Positions 23,135-32,549 are shown, numbered from the stretch's first letter. The stretch is 35,778 nt of DNA from Lentisphaeria bacterium UBA1724 (GCA_002315885.1 DCIO01000040.1:2680-38457), one strand, 5' to 3'. Numbers and translations: made by a program. The notes: a model not told the origin generated them from the sequence alone.

Positions 23135-25870
23135 ATGGTTAGCGAAGAATCCCTCAATCCCACACCCGTTGCGGACCAGCAAGCCGTTGACGGCACCGAT
23201 GGCGACAAGATTAAGGTCCTGAAGGGCCTGGAAGCCGTCCGAATGCGTCCTGGCATGTATATCGGCGACACCGATGAAAAAGGCCTCCACCAGTTGGTTT
23301 ATGAAGTCGTGGACAACTCCATTGACGAAGCGCTGGCGGGCTTCTGCAAAAACATCGAAGTCATCATCAATATGGACAACTCCATCACCGTCAAGGATGA
23401 CGGCCGTGGTATTCCCGTGGGCATGCATCCCACGGAACACAAGCCCGCCTGCGAAGTGGCACTGACCATGCTCCATGCGGGTGGCAAGTTCGACAAGGAC
23501 GTCTATAAGTTCTCCGGTGGTCTGCACGGCGTGGGTGTCTCCTGCGTCAATGCCCTTTCCGAATGGCTTTATCTGACCATCTGCCGTGATGGTCACAAGC
23601 ACCAGATGAAATTCTCCCGGGGCAAGACTGTGGAACAGCTGAAGGTCCTGGGGGAGAGCGATGAGCGCGGTACCGAGGTCCATTATCTCCCCGATCCCGA
23701 GGTCTTCACCGTTCTGGAATACCGCTGGGAGACTCTCTCCGCCCGTCTGCGGGAACTGGCCTATCTGAATGCGGGCATCAAGATTACCTTGACGGATTTG
23801 CGGGGCAACGAGCCCCGCAGCGAGACCTACCACTTCCAGGGCGGCGTCACGGAATTCGTGGCCTATATCAACCAGGACAAGGCGATTCGCGCGCAGAAAG
23901 TGGTCCAGGACAAGGAGAAGGGGCAGGAGACCACGGTTTCCACCTTCCAGGTCCTGAATGACCCCGTCATCTCTTTCAGCGGTGAACTCAAGAATTTCCG
24001 CAGTGATGGCACGGGGGATTTCTTCTACGATGTGGCGTTCCAGTACAACAACACCTACGAGGAATCCACGCACTCCTTTGTCAACGGCATCAACACCAAA
24101 GACGGCGGTACCCACCTGGTGGGTTTCCTGACGGCGTTGACCATGAACATCAACAACTACCAGAAGCAGTTGGCGGATGACGCGGCGAAGAAGGCGGGCA
24201 AAAAGACGGGCAAGGAAGCCCCGAAGAAGTCCTCTGGCAAGGAAGTCACGGTCACCAGCGAAGACGTGCGCAAGGGCCTGGTTGCGGTGGTCTCCGTAAA
24301 AGTGGAGAATCCGCTCTTTGAGAGTCAGACCAAGACCAAGCTGAACAACCCCGAAGTCCGTGGACAGGTCCAGAGTGCGGTTTACGAGCGCCTGAAGGAC
24401 TACTTTGAGGAACACGTGGAAGTGGCCCGGACATTGGTGGAGCACGCCATGATTTCCGCCACGGCCCGTGAGAAGGCCCGCAAGGCGATTGAGGAGGTCA
24501 TGAATCCCCAGAAGGCGCTAGTGGGACTGGTGGGCAAGCTCTCCGATTGCTCCAGCAAGGACCCACGCCTCTGCGAACTCTACATCGTCGAGGGTGACTC
24601 CGCAGGCGGTTCCGCCAAGAATGGCCGCGAGAGCTCCTTCCAGGCAATCCTGCCCATTCGAGGCAAGCTGATCAACGCCGAAAAGGCAACCCCCGAGAAG
24701 CTCCTCCGAAACAACGAAATCCGCTCCCTCTTCACTGCCATCGGCGCAGGCGCGGGGGATGACATCGATGTGGAAAAGGCGCGTTACCACCGCATCGTCA
24801 TCATGACGGATGCTGATGTGGACGGGTCCCACATTCGTACACTCGTCCTCACTTTCCTCTATCGCCATCTGAAGCCCCTGGTGGAAGCCGGCTATGTCTA
24901 TATTGCCCGTCCGCCACTCTTCAAGGTCACTCAGGGCAAGCACGAGAGATACGTGGAAACGGAAGACGACATGAATAGCACCCTGACCGGGTTGGGCTTG
25001 ACGCGTCTCACCATGCGCCTGCCTGGCGGCCAGGATTTGCCCAGCAACGCCCCCGCGCTGATTGTGCAGGAGATCCGCGATTGCCTGCGTCTCTGCAATA
25101 CGAACTTGCCCCGTTATTCCATCAAGGCGAAGGAGTTCCTGTCATTGCGTCAGGAGAAGGGCGCTTTCCCGGGGTACATGATTGAGATCCGCGAGAATGG
25201 CGTTCCCACCACCCACTATGCCTGGAGTTCCGAGGAATGCGAGGCGATCGTCTCCCAAGCCCGGGAGGCCATTGCGGCGGCGAAGGCGGCTGCGGAGGCC
25301 GCGCGTCTGGAGGCCGCAGGGGGCGAGACCGTTCCTGCGGAAGCCGAGGTTGCTGCTCCCGAGGAAGTGGAGAAGAACGCGGTCCAGCAGTTGGATGAAG
25401 ATGGCAATGTGATTGACGCGGCGCCTGCGGAAGAGCAGAAGCCCCTGGAGGGCATCCACGTGGTCCGTCTGCCCGAGGCGGCAGCCCTGGAGGCCCTGGC
25501 GGCGAAATTGAAGGAGCACGGCTTGGACATCCAGAAGCTCTTTGAGAATGACGCGCCCATTGCGGAGCTGGTGAACAACCAGACCCAGCAGTCCACGGCG
25601 GTCAATTCCTTGGAGGAGCTCTGCGATGCGGTTACCAACCAAGGCCGCAAGGGCTTGTCCATCCAGCGTTACAAAGGTCTTGGTGAAATGAGTGCGGACG
25701 AGTTGTGGGAGACCACCATGAATCCCGCCACCCGCACCATGATTCAGGTCAAAGTGGAGGATGCCGAGGAGGCCAACCGCACCTTCGACATGCTCATGGG
25801 CAATGCGGTGGCACCCCGCCGGGATTTCATCGAACGCCACGCGGACGAGGTCCTCAATCCCGACATCTAG
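23135..25870 (+). CDS. gyrB: DNA gyrase subunit B
   Basis: GyrB supplies ATPase and TOPRIM functions of gyrase, which introduces negative supercoils. The ATG at 23135 gives 911 residues, longer than E. coli GyrB (804). ATP-site motifs are YEVVDNSIDEALAG with catalytic E65, VKDDGRGIPV (87-95), AGGKFD, and GGLHGVGVSCVNALS. The TOPRIM domain has EGDSAGGSAK (E486) and DADVDGSHIRT (D559, D561, D563). The C-terminus has the QRYKGLGEMSADELWETTM signature. An Ala/Glu-rich insert (about residues 708-768) and a further segment interrupt the region before that signature. Only a purine-rich AAGAAAAG serves as a possible ribosome-binding site. gyrA follows after 60 bases, and the upstream region holds a Z-DNA-prone tract. 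Confidence 0.98.
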   Translation: MVSEESLNPTPVADQQAVDGTDGDKIKVLKGLEAVRMRPGMYIGDTDEKGLHQLVYEVVDNSIDEALAGFCKNIEVIINMDNSITVKDDGRGIPVGMHPTEHKPACEVALTMLHAGGKFDKDVYKFSGGLHGVGVSCVNALSEWLYLTICRDGHKHQMKFSRGKTVEQLKVLGESDERGTEVHYLPDPEVFTVLEYRWETLSARLRELAYLNAGIKITLTDLRGNEPRSETYHFQGGVTEFVAYINQDKAIRAQKVVQDKEKGQETTVSTFQVLNDPVISFSGELKNFRSDGTGDFFYDVAFQYNNTYEESTHSFVNGINTKDGGTHLVGFLTALTMNINNYQKQLADDAAKKAGKKTGKEAPKKSSGKEVTVTSEDVRKGLVAVVSVKVENPLFESQTKTKLNNPEVRGQVQSAVYERLKDYFEEHVEVARTLVEHAMISATAREKARKAIEEVMNPQKALVGLVGKLSDCSSKDPRLCELYIVEGDSAGGSAKNGRESSFQAILPIRGKLINAEKATPEKLLRNNEIRSLFTAIGAGAGDDIDVEKARYHRIVIMTDADVDGSHIRTLVLTFLYRHLKPLVEAGYVYIARPPLFKVTQGKHERYVETEDDMNSTLTGLGLTRLTMRLPGGQDLPSNAPALIVQEIRDCLRLCNTNLPRYSIKAKEFLSLRQEKGAFPGYMIEIRENGVPTTHYAWSSEECEAIVSQAREAIAAAKAAAEAARLEAAGGETVPAEAEVAAPEEVEKNAVQQLDEDGNVIDAAPAEEQKPLEGIHVVRLPEAAALEALAAKLKEHGLDIQKLFENDAPIAELVNNQTQQSTAVNSLEELCDAVTNQGRKGLSIQRYKGLGEMSADELWETTMNPATRTMIQVKVEDAEEANRTFDMLMGNAVAPRRDFIERHADEVLNPDI

Positions 25871-25930
25871 TCCATCCCACAAGCTGGAATTAACTGCAAG
25901 ACACTTTCAATTTCAAAGAGATAACGACTT

Positions 25931-28777
25931 ATGGCTGAAAAATCTAAACAAACCATCAGCTCGGAAGAGTGGGGCGCAATTCAGCGCACTGACGTGACCA
26001 CCGAGGTCAATAGCCTGATGCGCAACGCATACCTCCAGTATTCCGTTTCCGCCAACGTGGGCCGCGCAATCCCCGATGTGCGCGACGGTCTCAAACCCGG
26101 CGCACGACGCATCCTCTACGCCATGCTCCGTGGTGGATACACCTCCGGCAACGGCCTCAACAAATGCGCAAAGGTGGTGGGTCTGGTCATCGGTAACTAC
26201 CACCCCCACGGCGATACTGCGGTCTACGACACCATCGTCCGCATGGCGCAGGACTTCTCCATGCGGGTGCCTCTCATCATCGGACACGGTAACTTCGGTT
26301 CCATGGACGGCGATGGCGCGGCCGCCTATCGTTATACCGAATGCAAGATGGACAAGACGGGCGAGGCGCTTCTGGCGGATCTGGACAAGGAGACCGTGGA
26401 TATGCGGGATACCTTCGATGGCAAGGAGCTGGAGCCCATCGTCCTGCCCGCCGCTTTCCCGAATCTGCTGGTGAATGGCTCCCAGGGTATCGGTGTGGGT
26501 ATGGCAACCAACGTGCCTCCCCACAACCTGGGCGAGTCCATCGATGCGGCGGTTGCGTTGATTGACAACCCGAACATCACCCTGGAAGAGCTGATGGGCA
26601 TTCTGCCGGGACCCGACTTCCCCACGGGCGGCATCATCCACGGCACCAAGGGCGTCCGTCAGCTCTACGCAACGGGTCAGGGCGGTGTCCGTGTCCGCGG
26701 AAAAGTTGAGATCCAGGAAGACAATTCTGGTGCCACGAAGATTGTGGTGACGGAGATTCCTTACGGTGTCAACAAGGCCGACATGGTTGGTCGCATTGGC
26801 GAATTGGCCTCCGACAACGTGATTCACGGTGTCAAGAGCGTCAATGACTACTCCAGCAGCCGTGCGGGTGTGAAGATCGAGATTGCCCTGAAGCAGGATG
26901 CGGTGCCCAATGTGGTGTTGAATGAAATCTACCGCAACACCCCGCTGGAAATCACTTACCCCGCACAGTTCCTGGTGGTGGACCACAACCGTCCCTGCAC
27001 CATGAATCTCAAGCAGATTCTGGAGGCATACGTGGATCACCGCGAGCAGGTGGTCATGCGCCGCACTAAGTATCTGCTGAAGAAGGCATTGGAACGTGAC
27101 CACATTGTGGAGGGATTGCTGATTGCCCAGGCGAATATCGACGAAGTGATTCGCATTATCCGCGCCTCCAAGGACCGCACTACCGCACAGCAGGAATTGA
27201 TGGCACGCTTCAATCTGGACGAACTCCAGACCAACGCCATCCTGGATATGCGTCTCTCCTCGCTGACACAGCTCTCTGTGGACGACCTGACCGCCGAACA
27301 CAATGACCTGCAGGCGAAGATTGCCGAATACAACCGCATTCTCTCCTGCCGGGAGAACATCATGGAAGTGGTCAAGAAAGAACTGCTGGAAACCAAGGCA
27401 AAGTTCAATACCCCCCGACGCACCTTCATTGAGAACTCTACTGCGGACGATCTGGATGGCCTCACCAAACGCGAAATGTACGTGGTCACCCTCTCCAAAC
27501 AGGGCTACATCAAGCGCTGCAGCGAAGAGGAATACGAGGCGCAGAACCGCGGCGGCAGCGGCGTCCGTGGCATGAAAGCCAAGAAGGACGGCGATACGGT
27601 CCAGATGGTTCTGAGCACCCGCAGCCACAACACGCTGCTCTTCTTCACCAGCTACGGCCGTGTCTATCGTCTGCGCCGCGCCTACGAATTGCCGGATGCG
27701 GGTCGTGGCGACACCGGGCGCTTCATCCATAACGTCCTGCCACTCATCCACGATGACACCAACCCCGAGGCACGGGAAGAAATCCGCGCAATTCTCTCCG
27801 TGGACGAAAGCGATCCACAGCTGGAGAGCAAGTTCGTGGTGATGGTCACCCGAAATGGCATCGTCAAGCGCATGAAGTTGGATCTCTTCAAGCACGTCCC
27901 CAAGGCGGGTAAGCGCGCACTGAATTTCAAGGAGGACTCCGATGACCTCATCGATGCCCAGATGACGGACGGCGACAGCCAGATCATCATCTCCACTGAC
28001 GCGGGCCGCGCAGTCCGTTTCCTGGAGAGCCAGGTCCGTGACATGGGCGTCACTGCGGCGGGTGTCCGTGGTATCACTCTGAAGCCCTGGAAGGACGGCA
28101 CGCCTGCTGTGGTCGTCGCCATGACGGTGGTGGATTCCGCCGACGATCTGCTGGTGGTCACCGCCAATGGTTTGGGCAAGCGCACGCCCATTGGCGAGGG
28201 CGGTCCTGCTCCTGCCATGGTGGAGGGCGAGGATGCCGAGAACGCCGCTGATGTCCCCGAGGTCGAGGAAGCCGAAGAGACCGAAGAGGTGGCGGACGAT
28301 GCGGAAGGCACCAGCGAGCGCGTGGTGAAGGACCACTATCGTCTGACCAAGCGCGGCAGCCAGGGTGTTACCAGCATCAAGCTCAGGGAAGGGGACCGTG
28401 TGGTGGCCGCCCTGCAGGTGGAGCCCGACTGCGAGAAGAATCTGCTGATGCTTTCCAAGCAGGGGCAGGCAGTCCGCATCCCCGTGGAGCAGGTCAAGCG
28501 CACCGGCCGCAATTGCTACGGTGTGATTGTGATGCGCTTCTCCAAGGATGGCGATGGCGTGGCAAATGTCTCCCTGGTGGATAAGCTCTCCGAAGAGGAT
28601 GCCGCCGCCAACGAGGCCAAGAGCACTGCGGAGCAGGCCAATGCCGAGCAGGCCGCCGCTTTCGATGCCAGCCGCGCCGCCGACGAGGCCGCGTTGCAGG
28701 CACAGGAGGACGAGCGCATCCGCAAGGCCCAGGAAGCCGCCGAAAATGGCGAGGAACTGCCCACGGAGGGAATCTAG
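25931..28777 (+). CDS. gyrA: DNA gyrase subunit A
   Basis: GyrA makes the transient double-strand break. The catalytic tyrosine is Y135 in AAYRYTE. The quinolone region reads YHPHGDTAVYD: Thr96 is at E. coli Ser83 and Asp100 at Asp87, so Asp is kept and Thr replaces Ser, as in several naturally quinolone-susceptible bacteria. The C-terminal beta-pinwheel has a degenerate GyrA box, QNRGGSG at 538-544 (consensus QRRGGKG). The 948-residue length exceeds E. coli (875) through an acidic Glu/Asp-rich insert between pinwheel blades (about residues 758-796) and an Ala/Glu-rich, probably helical tail from about residue 887. The ATG at 25931 follows AAAGAG by about ten bases. The next gene begins four bases after its stop. 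Confidence 0.97.
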   Translation: MAEKSKQTISSEEWGAIQRTDVTTEVNSLMRNAYLQYSVSANVGRAIPDVRDGLKPGARRILYAMLRGGYTSGNGLNKCAKVVGLVIGNYHPHGDTAVYDTIVRMAQDFSMRVPLIIGHGNFGSMDGDGAAAYRYTECKMDKTGEALLADLDKETVDMRDTFDGKELEPIVLPAAFPNLLVNGSQGIGVGMATNVPPHNLGESIDAAVALIDNPNITLEELMGILPGPDFPTGGIIHGTKGVRQLYATGQGGVRVRGKVEIQEDNSGATKIVVTEIPYGVNKADMVGRIGELASDNVIHGVKSVNDYSSSRAGVKIEIALKQDAVPNVVLNEIYRNTPLEITYPAQFLVVDHNRPCTMNLKQILEAYVDHREQVVMRRTKYLLKKALERDHIVEGLLIAQANIDEVIRIIRASKDRTTAQQELMARFNLDELQTNAILDMRLSSLTQLSVDDLTAEHNDLQAKIAEYNRILSCRENIMEVVKKELLETKAKFNTPRRTFIENSTADDLDGLTKREMYVVTLSKQGYIKRCSEEEYEAQNRGGSGVRGMKAKKDGDTVQMVLSTRSHNTLLFFTSYGRVYRLRRAYELPDAGRGDTGRFIHNVLPLIHDDTNPEAREEIRAILSVDESDPQLESKFVVMVTRNGIVKRMKLDLFKHVPKAGKRALNFKEDSDDLIDAQMTDGDSQIIISTDAGRAVRFLESQVRDMGVTAAGVRGITLKPWKDGTPAVVVAMTVVDSADDLLVVTANGLGKRTPIGEGGPAPAMVEGEDAENAADVPEVEEAEETEEVADDAEGTSERVVKDHYRLTKRGSQGVTSIKLREGDRVVAALQVEPDCEKNLLMLSKQGQAVRIPVEQVKRTGRNCYGVIVMRFSKDGDGVANVSLVDKLSEEDAAANEAKSTAEQANAEQAAAFDASRAADEAALQAQEDERIRKAQEAAENGEELPTEGI

Positions 28778-28781
28778 CCGT

Positions 28782-29798
28782 ATGGCGAAGAAGAACACAT
28801 CCAAACAGGATGCCGCCCTGCGCGTCGTAGGGCTGGGCGGCGCCTTCGTGGATATCGTCTGCCTCGTCTCCGAGGAGTTCGTTGCAGGACTCAAGGATGG
28901 CGGGAAGGGCACCACAGTCCACTGCACCTGGGAAGGCCATCAGGAGCTGCTCGCCCGACTCCCACAGGACAAAATCATCCGTCGTTGTGGGGGTGGCGTG
29001 GGTACGACCCTGCGCCGACTTTCCCGAAAGCACGTCCCCACCGCCATGGTGAGCGCCATTGGGGATGATGCGGAAGGGCGCTTCTTCCTGGAGAAGATGC
29101 AGGAGGACGGCGTGGACACGAGCCGCGTCAACGTGGTTCCTGGTGAACATACGGGGCTTTGCATTTCGCTGGTTACTCCAGACGGAGAGCGGACCATGCG
29201 CACCTTCCGTGGCATCAACGACAGGCTGGGCAAATACACCGTCCTGCGCAAGAGCGACTTGGAACATGCCGCGCTTCTCTACAGCGAGGGCTATCTCTGT
29301 TCCGAGGAGGATTTCGTCCAAAAGAGCCTGTCGCTTGCCTATGACTCCGGGGTGGATGTCCTCTTTGACGTGGGCTCCTCCAACGTGGTTCTGGCCCATC
29401 AGAATTTCCTGAAGAACACCATTCGTCAATACGTGACGGCGTTTTTCGCCAACCAGGACGAAGCCATGGCGTTCACCGGCAATCCCGATCCCTTCCAGGC
29501 CGCACTCCTGATGAACCAATTCTACACTCTCTCATTCGTAAAATGCGGTGGCGATGGATCGATTTTCGTGGACGGCAATGGCGTTCCCCAGATGGTCCCT
29601 GCGCTGGAAGGCGAAGAGAAGGAACGCGTTGGCGCAAAATTGGCCAGGTGCCTGGATACCACGGGTGCGGGCGATGCCTGGGCGGCGGGTTTCATCGGTT
29701 GTTACCTGAATGACCTGCCTGCATGGGATACGGTCCGCATTGCCAACATCGAGGCGGTCTGCCAGTTGATGGAAAATCAGGCTGGGCTGTTGGCCTAG
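28782..29798 (+). CDS. PfkB-family sugar/nucleoside kinase, probable adenosine kinase
   Basis: The 338-residue ribokinase-fold protein has the PfkB N-terminal pattern VVGLGGAFVDIVCLV, the glycine pair in RRCGGGVGTTLRRLSR (PfkB signature 1), and the C-terminal signature DTTGAGDAWAAGF with catalytic base D298. The segment TGLCISLVTPDGERTMRTFRGIN resembles bacterial adenosine-kinase-type PfkB proteins. Its position directly before ahcY supports adenosine as substrate: AhcY releases adenosine and is reversible, so a kinase that consumes adenosine would pull it forward. The ATG at 28782 lies four bases after the gyrA stop, with GGAGGG at 28765-28770 inside gyrA. Another sugar-kinase substrate cannot be excluded from sequence alone. 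Confidence 0.8.
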   Translation: MAKKNTSKQDAALRVVGLGGAFVDIVCLVSEEFVAGLKDGGKGTTVHCTWEGHQELLARLPQDKIIRRCGGGVGTTLRRLSRKHVPTAMVSAIGDDAEGRFFLEKMQEDGVDTSRVNVVPGEHTGLCISLVTPDGERTMRTFRGINDRLGKYTVLRKSDLEHAALLYSEGYLCSEEDFVQKSLSLAYDSGVDVLFDVGSSNVVLAHQNFLKNTIRQYVTAFFANQDEAMAFTGNPDPFQAALLMNQFYTLSFVKCGGDGSIFVDGNGVPQMVPALEGEEKERVGAKLARCLDTTGAGDAWAAGFIGCYLNDLPAWDTVRIANIEAVCQLMENQAGLLA

Positions 29799-29801
29799 GA
29801 T

Positions 29802-29848
29802 TTCGCCCTAAAGGGCTCACACAAGACGGGAAGGATGGCTATCCTTCC
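29802..29848 (+). promoter_or_regulatory. Repeated 17-mer and hairpin in the ahcY leader
   Basis: TTCGCCCTAAAGGGCTC at 29802-29818 is identical to 12655-12671, but here it is not followed by a T tract. Next is a perfect 8-bp hairpin, GGAAGGAT (29829-29836), loop GGCT, ATCCTTCC (29841-29848). It ends 23 bases before the ahcY ATG; AAGGA at 29858-29862 is the likely ribosome-binding site. The structure could affect mRNA processing or translation of ahcY. It does not match the SAH riboswitch pattern. Confidence 0.5.
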
Positions 29849-29871
29849 AGGAAATTTAAGGAAAAACAATC

Positions 29872-31287
29872 ATGTCTCTTTATGTAACTGATCACTGCAT
29901 CATCGCGGATCCCTCTTTGGCGGAAATGGGCCGTCAGGAAATCATCATGAGCGAGAAGGAGATGCCGGGTCTGATGATGTGCCGCAAGCAATTTGGCGAC
30001 AGCAAGCCCCTGGCGGGCTTCCGTCTCAGCGGTTCTTTGCACATGACCACCGAGACTGCGGTGCTTATCGAGACCCTGGTGGCCCTGGGCGCCGAAGTCC
30101 GCTGGGCATCCTGCAACATCTACTCCACCCGTGATTCCGCCGCGGCCGCCATCGCCGCCGCAGGCGTCTCCGTCTTTGCCTGGAAGGGCGAGACTCTCAA
30201 GGAATACTGGGAGAACACGCTCCGGGCGTTGACCTTCCCTGGCAACAAGGGACCACAGCTTATCGTGGATGACGGCGGTGACGCCACGCTGATGATTCAT
30301 CTGGGCTACGAGGCGGAGAATGACCCCGCGGTCCTGGAATACGGTCCCGACGCCCATGAGGACGAAGTGGAGCTGAAGGAATGCTTGAAGCGGGTCCTGA
30401 AGGAGATGCCGGGGCACTGGCACGAAGTCGTCAAGGAGTGGCGCGGGTGTTCCGAGGAGACCACCACGGGCGTCCATCGACTCTATCAGCGTTTTGCGGC
30501 TGGAAAGCTCCTGGTGCCCGCCGTGAATGTGAATGACTCCGTCACAAAATCCAAGTTCGACAACCTGTATGGCTGCCGTGAATCCCTGGTGGATGGCATC
30601 AAGCGCGCCACGGATGTGATGATTGCGGGCAAGATGGCGGTGGTCTGCGGCTATGGTGATGTGGGCAAGGGCTGCGCACAGGCCATGCGCGGAATGGGCG
30701 CACGGGTGGTCGTCACCGAAGCCGATCCCATCTGCGCGTTGCAGGCCGCCATGGAAGGACTGAATGTGGTCCGTCTGGAGGATGTGGCTTCACAGGGCGA
30801 TATCTTCGTTACCTGCACGGGCAACTGCGATATCATCACCGCCGAAAACATGGCCGCCATGAAGGACTCCGCCATCGTCTGCAATATCGGACACTTCGAC
30901 AACGAAATCCAGGTGGCGGAACTGAAGGCAATTCCCGGCATCAAGCACATTCCCGTCAAACCCCAGGTGGACAAGTGGGTCTTCCCCGATGGACACTGCA
31001 TCATCCTCCTGGCGGATGGCCGATTGGTGAATCTGGGATGCGCAACAGGACACCCATCCTTCGTCATGAGCTGCTCCTTCACAAACCAGGTCCTGGCACA
31101 AATCAAACTCGCCAAGGAAGACCTCCCAGTGGGGGTCTATCTGCTGGACAAGAAACTGGACGAACAGGTGGCGCGCTTCCATCTGGATGCCCTCAATGTC
31201 CATCTGACCACCCTCACACAAAAGCAGGCCGACTACATCGGAGTCCCAGTGGAAGGCCCCTACAAGGCGGAATATTATCGGTACTAA
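29872..31287 (+). CDS. ahcY: Adenosylhomocysteinase (S-adenosyl-L-homocysteine hydrolase)
   Basis: AhcY reversibly splits S-adenosylhomocysteine into homocysteine and adenosine, relieving product inhibition of methyltransferases. The 471-residue protein shows the substrate region LSGSLHMTTETAVLIETLVALGAEVRWASCNIYSTRD, the NVNDSVTKSKFDN block with its catalytic lysine and aspartate, the NAD-binding GYGDVGKG (260-267), NIGHFDNEI, and the C-terminal DKKLDEQVARFHL ... GPYKAEYYRY end carrying the NAD-contacting Lys-Tyr pattern. Length is normal for the bacterial form with the extra segment. It sits between a probable adenosine kinase and an MTA/SAH deaminase and should be cotranscribed with both; mtaD starts two bases after its stop. 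Confidence 0.98.
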   Translation: MSLYVTDHCIIADPSLAEMGRQEIIMSEKEMPGLMMCRKQFGDSKPLAGFRLSGSLHMTTETAVLIETLVALGAEVRWASCNIYSTRDSAAAAIAAAGVSVFAWKGETLKEYWENTLRALTFPGNKGPQLIVDDGGDATLMIHLGYEAENDPAVLEYGPDAHEDEVELKECLKRVLKEMPGHWHEVVKEWRGCSEETTTGVHRLYQRFAAGKLLVPAVNVNDSVTKSKFDNLYGCRESLVDGIKRATDVMIAGKMAVVCGYGDVGKGCAQAMRGMGARVVVTEADPICALQAAMEGLNVVRLEDVASQGDIFVTCTGNCDIITAENMAAMKDSAIVCNIGHFDNEIQVAELKAIPGIKHIPVKPQVDKWVFPDGHCIILLADGRLVNLGCATGHPSFVMSCSFTNQVLAQIKLAKEDLPVGVYLLDKKLDEQVARFHLDALNVHLTTLTQKQADYIGVPVEGPYKAEYYRY

Positions 31288-31289
31288 CC

Positions 31290-32549
31290 ATGTTTGATTT
31301 ACTGTTGAAGAATGCGGTCCTGCGGGATGGCAGGAAGGTGGATGTTGCGATTGCTGGTGGGCGTTTTGCCAAGATCGCCCCAGTCATTGACGAGTCAGCG
31401 CTGGAGGTCTTTGACTGCCAGGGGATGGCGTTGTTGCCGCCCTTCTACAACTGCCATACCCATACTCCCATGACGCTCTTCCGCGGGTATGCGGACGACC
31501 TGGAACTTTTCCCCTGGCTGAACGAGCACATCTGGCCAGCGGAGGCAAGACTGAATGAAGAGGATGTCTATCACGGCACCCGCCTTGCCATTCTGGAGAT
31601 GATCAAGAGCGGGACGGTTTTCTGCAACGACAGCTATTTCTGGCTGAATGGCACCATCCGTGCCGTTCAGGAGATGGGCATTCGCGCCTGCATCGGACTC
31701 TTCTGGATTAACGTGGGCAACCGCCAGCAATGCGAGTGGCGTCAGGCGGAGAATGCGGAGATTTTCAAGGCCTGGAAAGCTGGCGCATACAGCGACCGCA
31801 TCCAGATTTCCCGTGATCCACACGCGATTTATTCCGTGCCCGAGGCGGAGTTGCGGAAATTGGCGGAGTTGAGCGAATCGGAGAATCTGACCATGCACAT
31901 GCATTTGGCGGAGACCGAACAGGAGTTCAACGACTGCCGACGTGACCACAATGGCATGACGCCCTTTGAATACGCGGATGCCTGCGGGCTCATCAACGAC
32001 CGGGCACGTTTGGCGCATTGTGTCTGGATGACCGACTCCGATCGGAAATTGGCCGCGGAAAAGGGCGCGGTGCTGATCAGCAACCCCACCAGCAACATGA
32101 AGCTCTGTTCTGGGATGTTCCATTTCAAGGAAGCCGAAAAGGCCGGATGCCGCATCGCTCTGGGAACGGACGGTTGTGCTTCCAACAACGCCCATTCCTT
32201 CTTCTCCGAGATGAAAATCGCCGCGCTGGTGGGGAAGATCCAGTCTGGAGATCCCACCGCGTGTCCCGCGACCCGTGTCTTCGAATATGCCACACAGGCG
32301 GCGAAATATTTCGTTCCCGAAGCGGGCGAAATCGCGGAAGGGAAGCTGGCGGATGCCATGCTGATCAATCCCGACCAGCCCTATTTCGTGGGGGATTACA
32401 ACCTGGTTTCCAATCTGGTCTATGCAGGCGAGAGCTCCTGCGTGGATTCACTCCTCTGCGACGGGAAATTCCTGATGAAACACCGCGTCGTGGAAGGCGA
32501 AGAGGAAATCATCGCAAAGGCACGACAGACCTGCAATAAGTATCGATAG
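31290..32549 (+). CDS. mtaD: 5-methylthioadenosine/S-adenosylhomocysteine deaminase
   Basis: The 419-residue amidohydrolase belongs to the MtaD/TrzA branch, which deaminates MTA, SAH or adenosine to the inosine form. Metal ligands are H56 and H58 in YNCHTHTPMTLFRGYADD, H205 in MHMHLAET with E208, H243 in RLAHCV, and D294 in LGTDGCASNN. The LELFPWLNEHIWPAEARL and LEMIKSGTVFCND blocks are typical of the MTA/SAH deaminase group. The ATG at 31290 lies two bases after the ahcY stop without its own clear Shine-Dalgarno sequence, so coupling is likely. With ahcY and the kinase it offers a second outlet for SAH or adenosine. Substrate preference among SAH, MTA and adenosine cannot be read from sequence. 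Confidence 0.88.
   Translation: MFDLLLKNAVLRDGRKVDVAIAGGRFAKIAPVIDESALEVFDCQGMALLPPFYNCHTHTPMTLFRGYADDLELFPWLNEHIWPAEARLNEEDVYHGTRLAILEMIKSGTVFCNDSYFWLNGTIRAVQEMGIRACIGLFWINVGNRQQCEWRQAENAEIFKAWKAGAYSDRIQISRDPHAIYSVPEAELRKLAELSESENLTMHMHLAETEQEFNDCRRDHNGMTPFEYADACGLINDRARLAHCVWMTDSDRKLAAEKGAVLISNPTSNMKLCSGMFHFKEAEKAGCRIALGTDGCASNNAHSFFSEMKIAALVGKIQSGDPTACPATRVFEYATQAAKYFVPEAGEIAEGKLADAMLINPDQPYFVGDYNLVSNLVYAGESSCVDSLLCDGKFLMKHRVVEGEEEIIAKARQTCNKYR

Noticed and set aside
26216..26230. Quinolone-resistance change in GyrA (Thr96 in place of Ser83)
   Set aside because: Thr is the natural residue at this position in several susceptible bacteria and Asp100 is kept, so no resistance is implied.
28548..28781. 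In-frame extension of the PfkB kinase into gyrA
   Set aside because: It overlaps the gyrA 3' end and is Pro/Ser/Arg-rich; the ATG at 28782 starts a normal kinase N-terminus and has GGAGGG upstream.
29799..29871. SAH riboswitch before ahcY
   Set aside because: The gap is only 73 bases, and the single simple hairpin does not match the conserved core or pseudoknot of the known SAH riboswitch.
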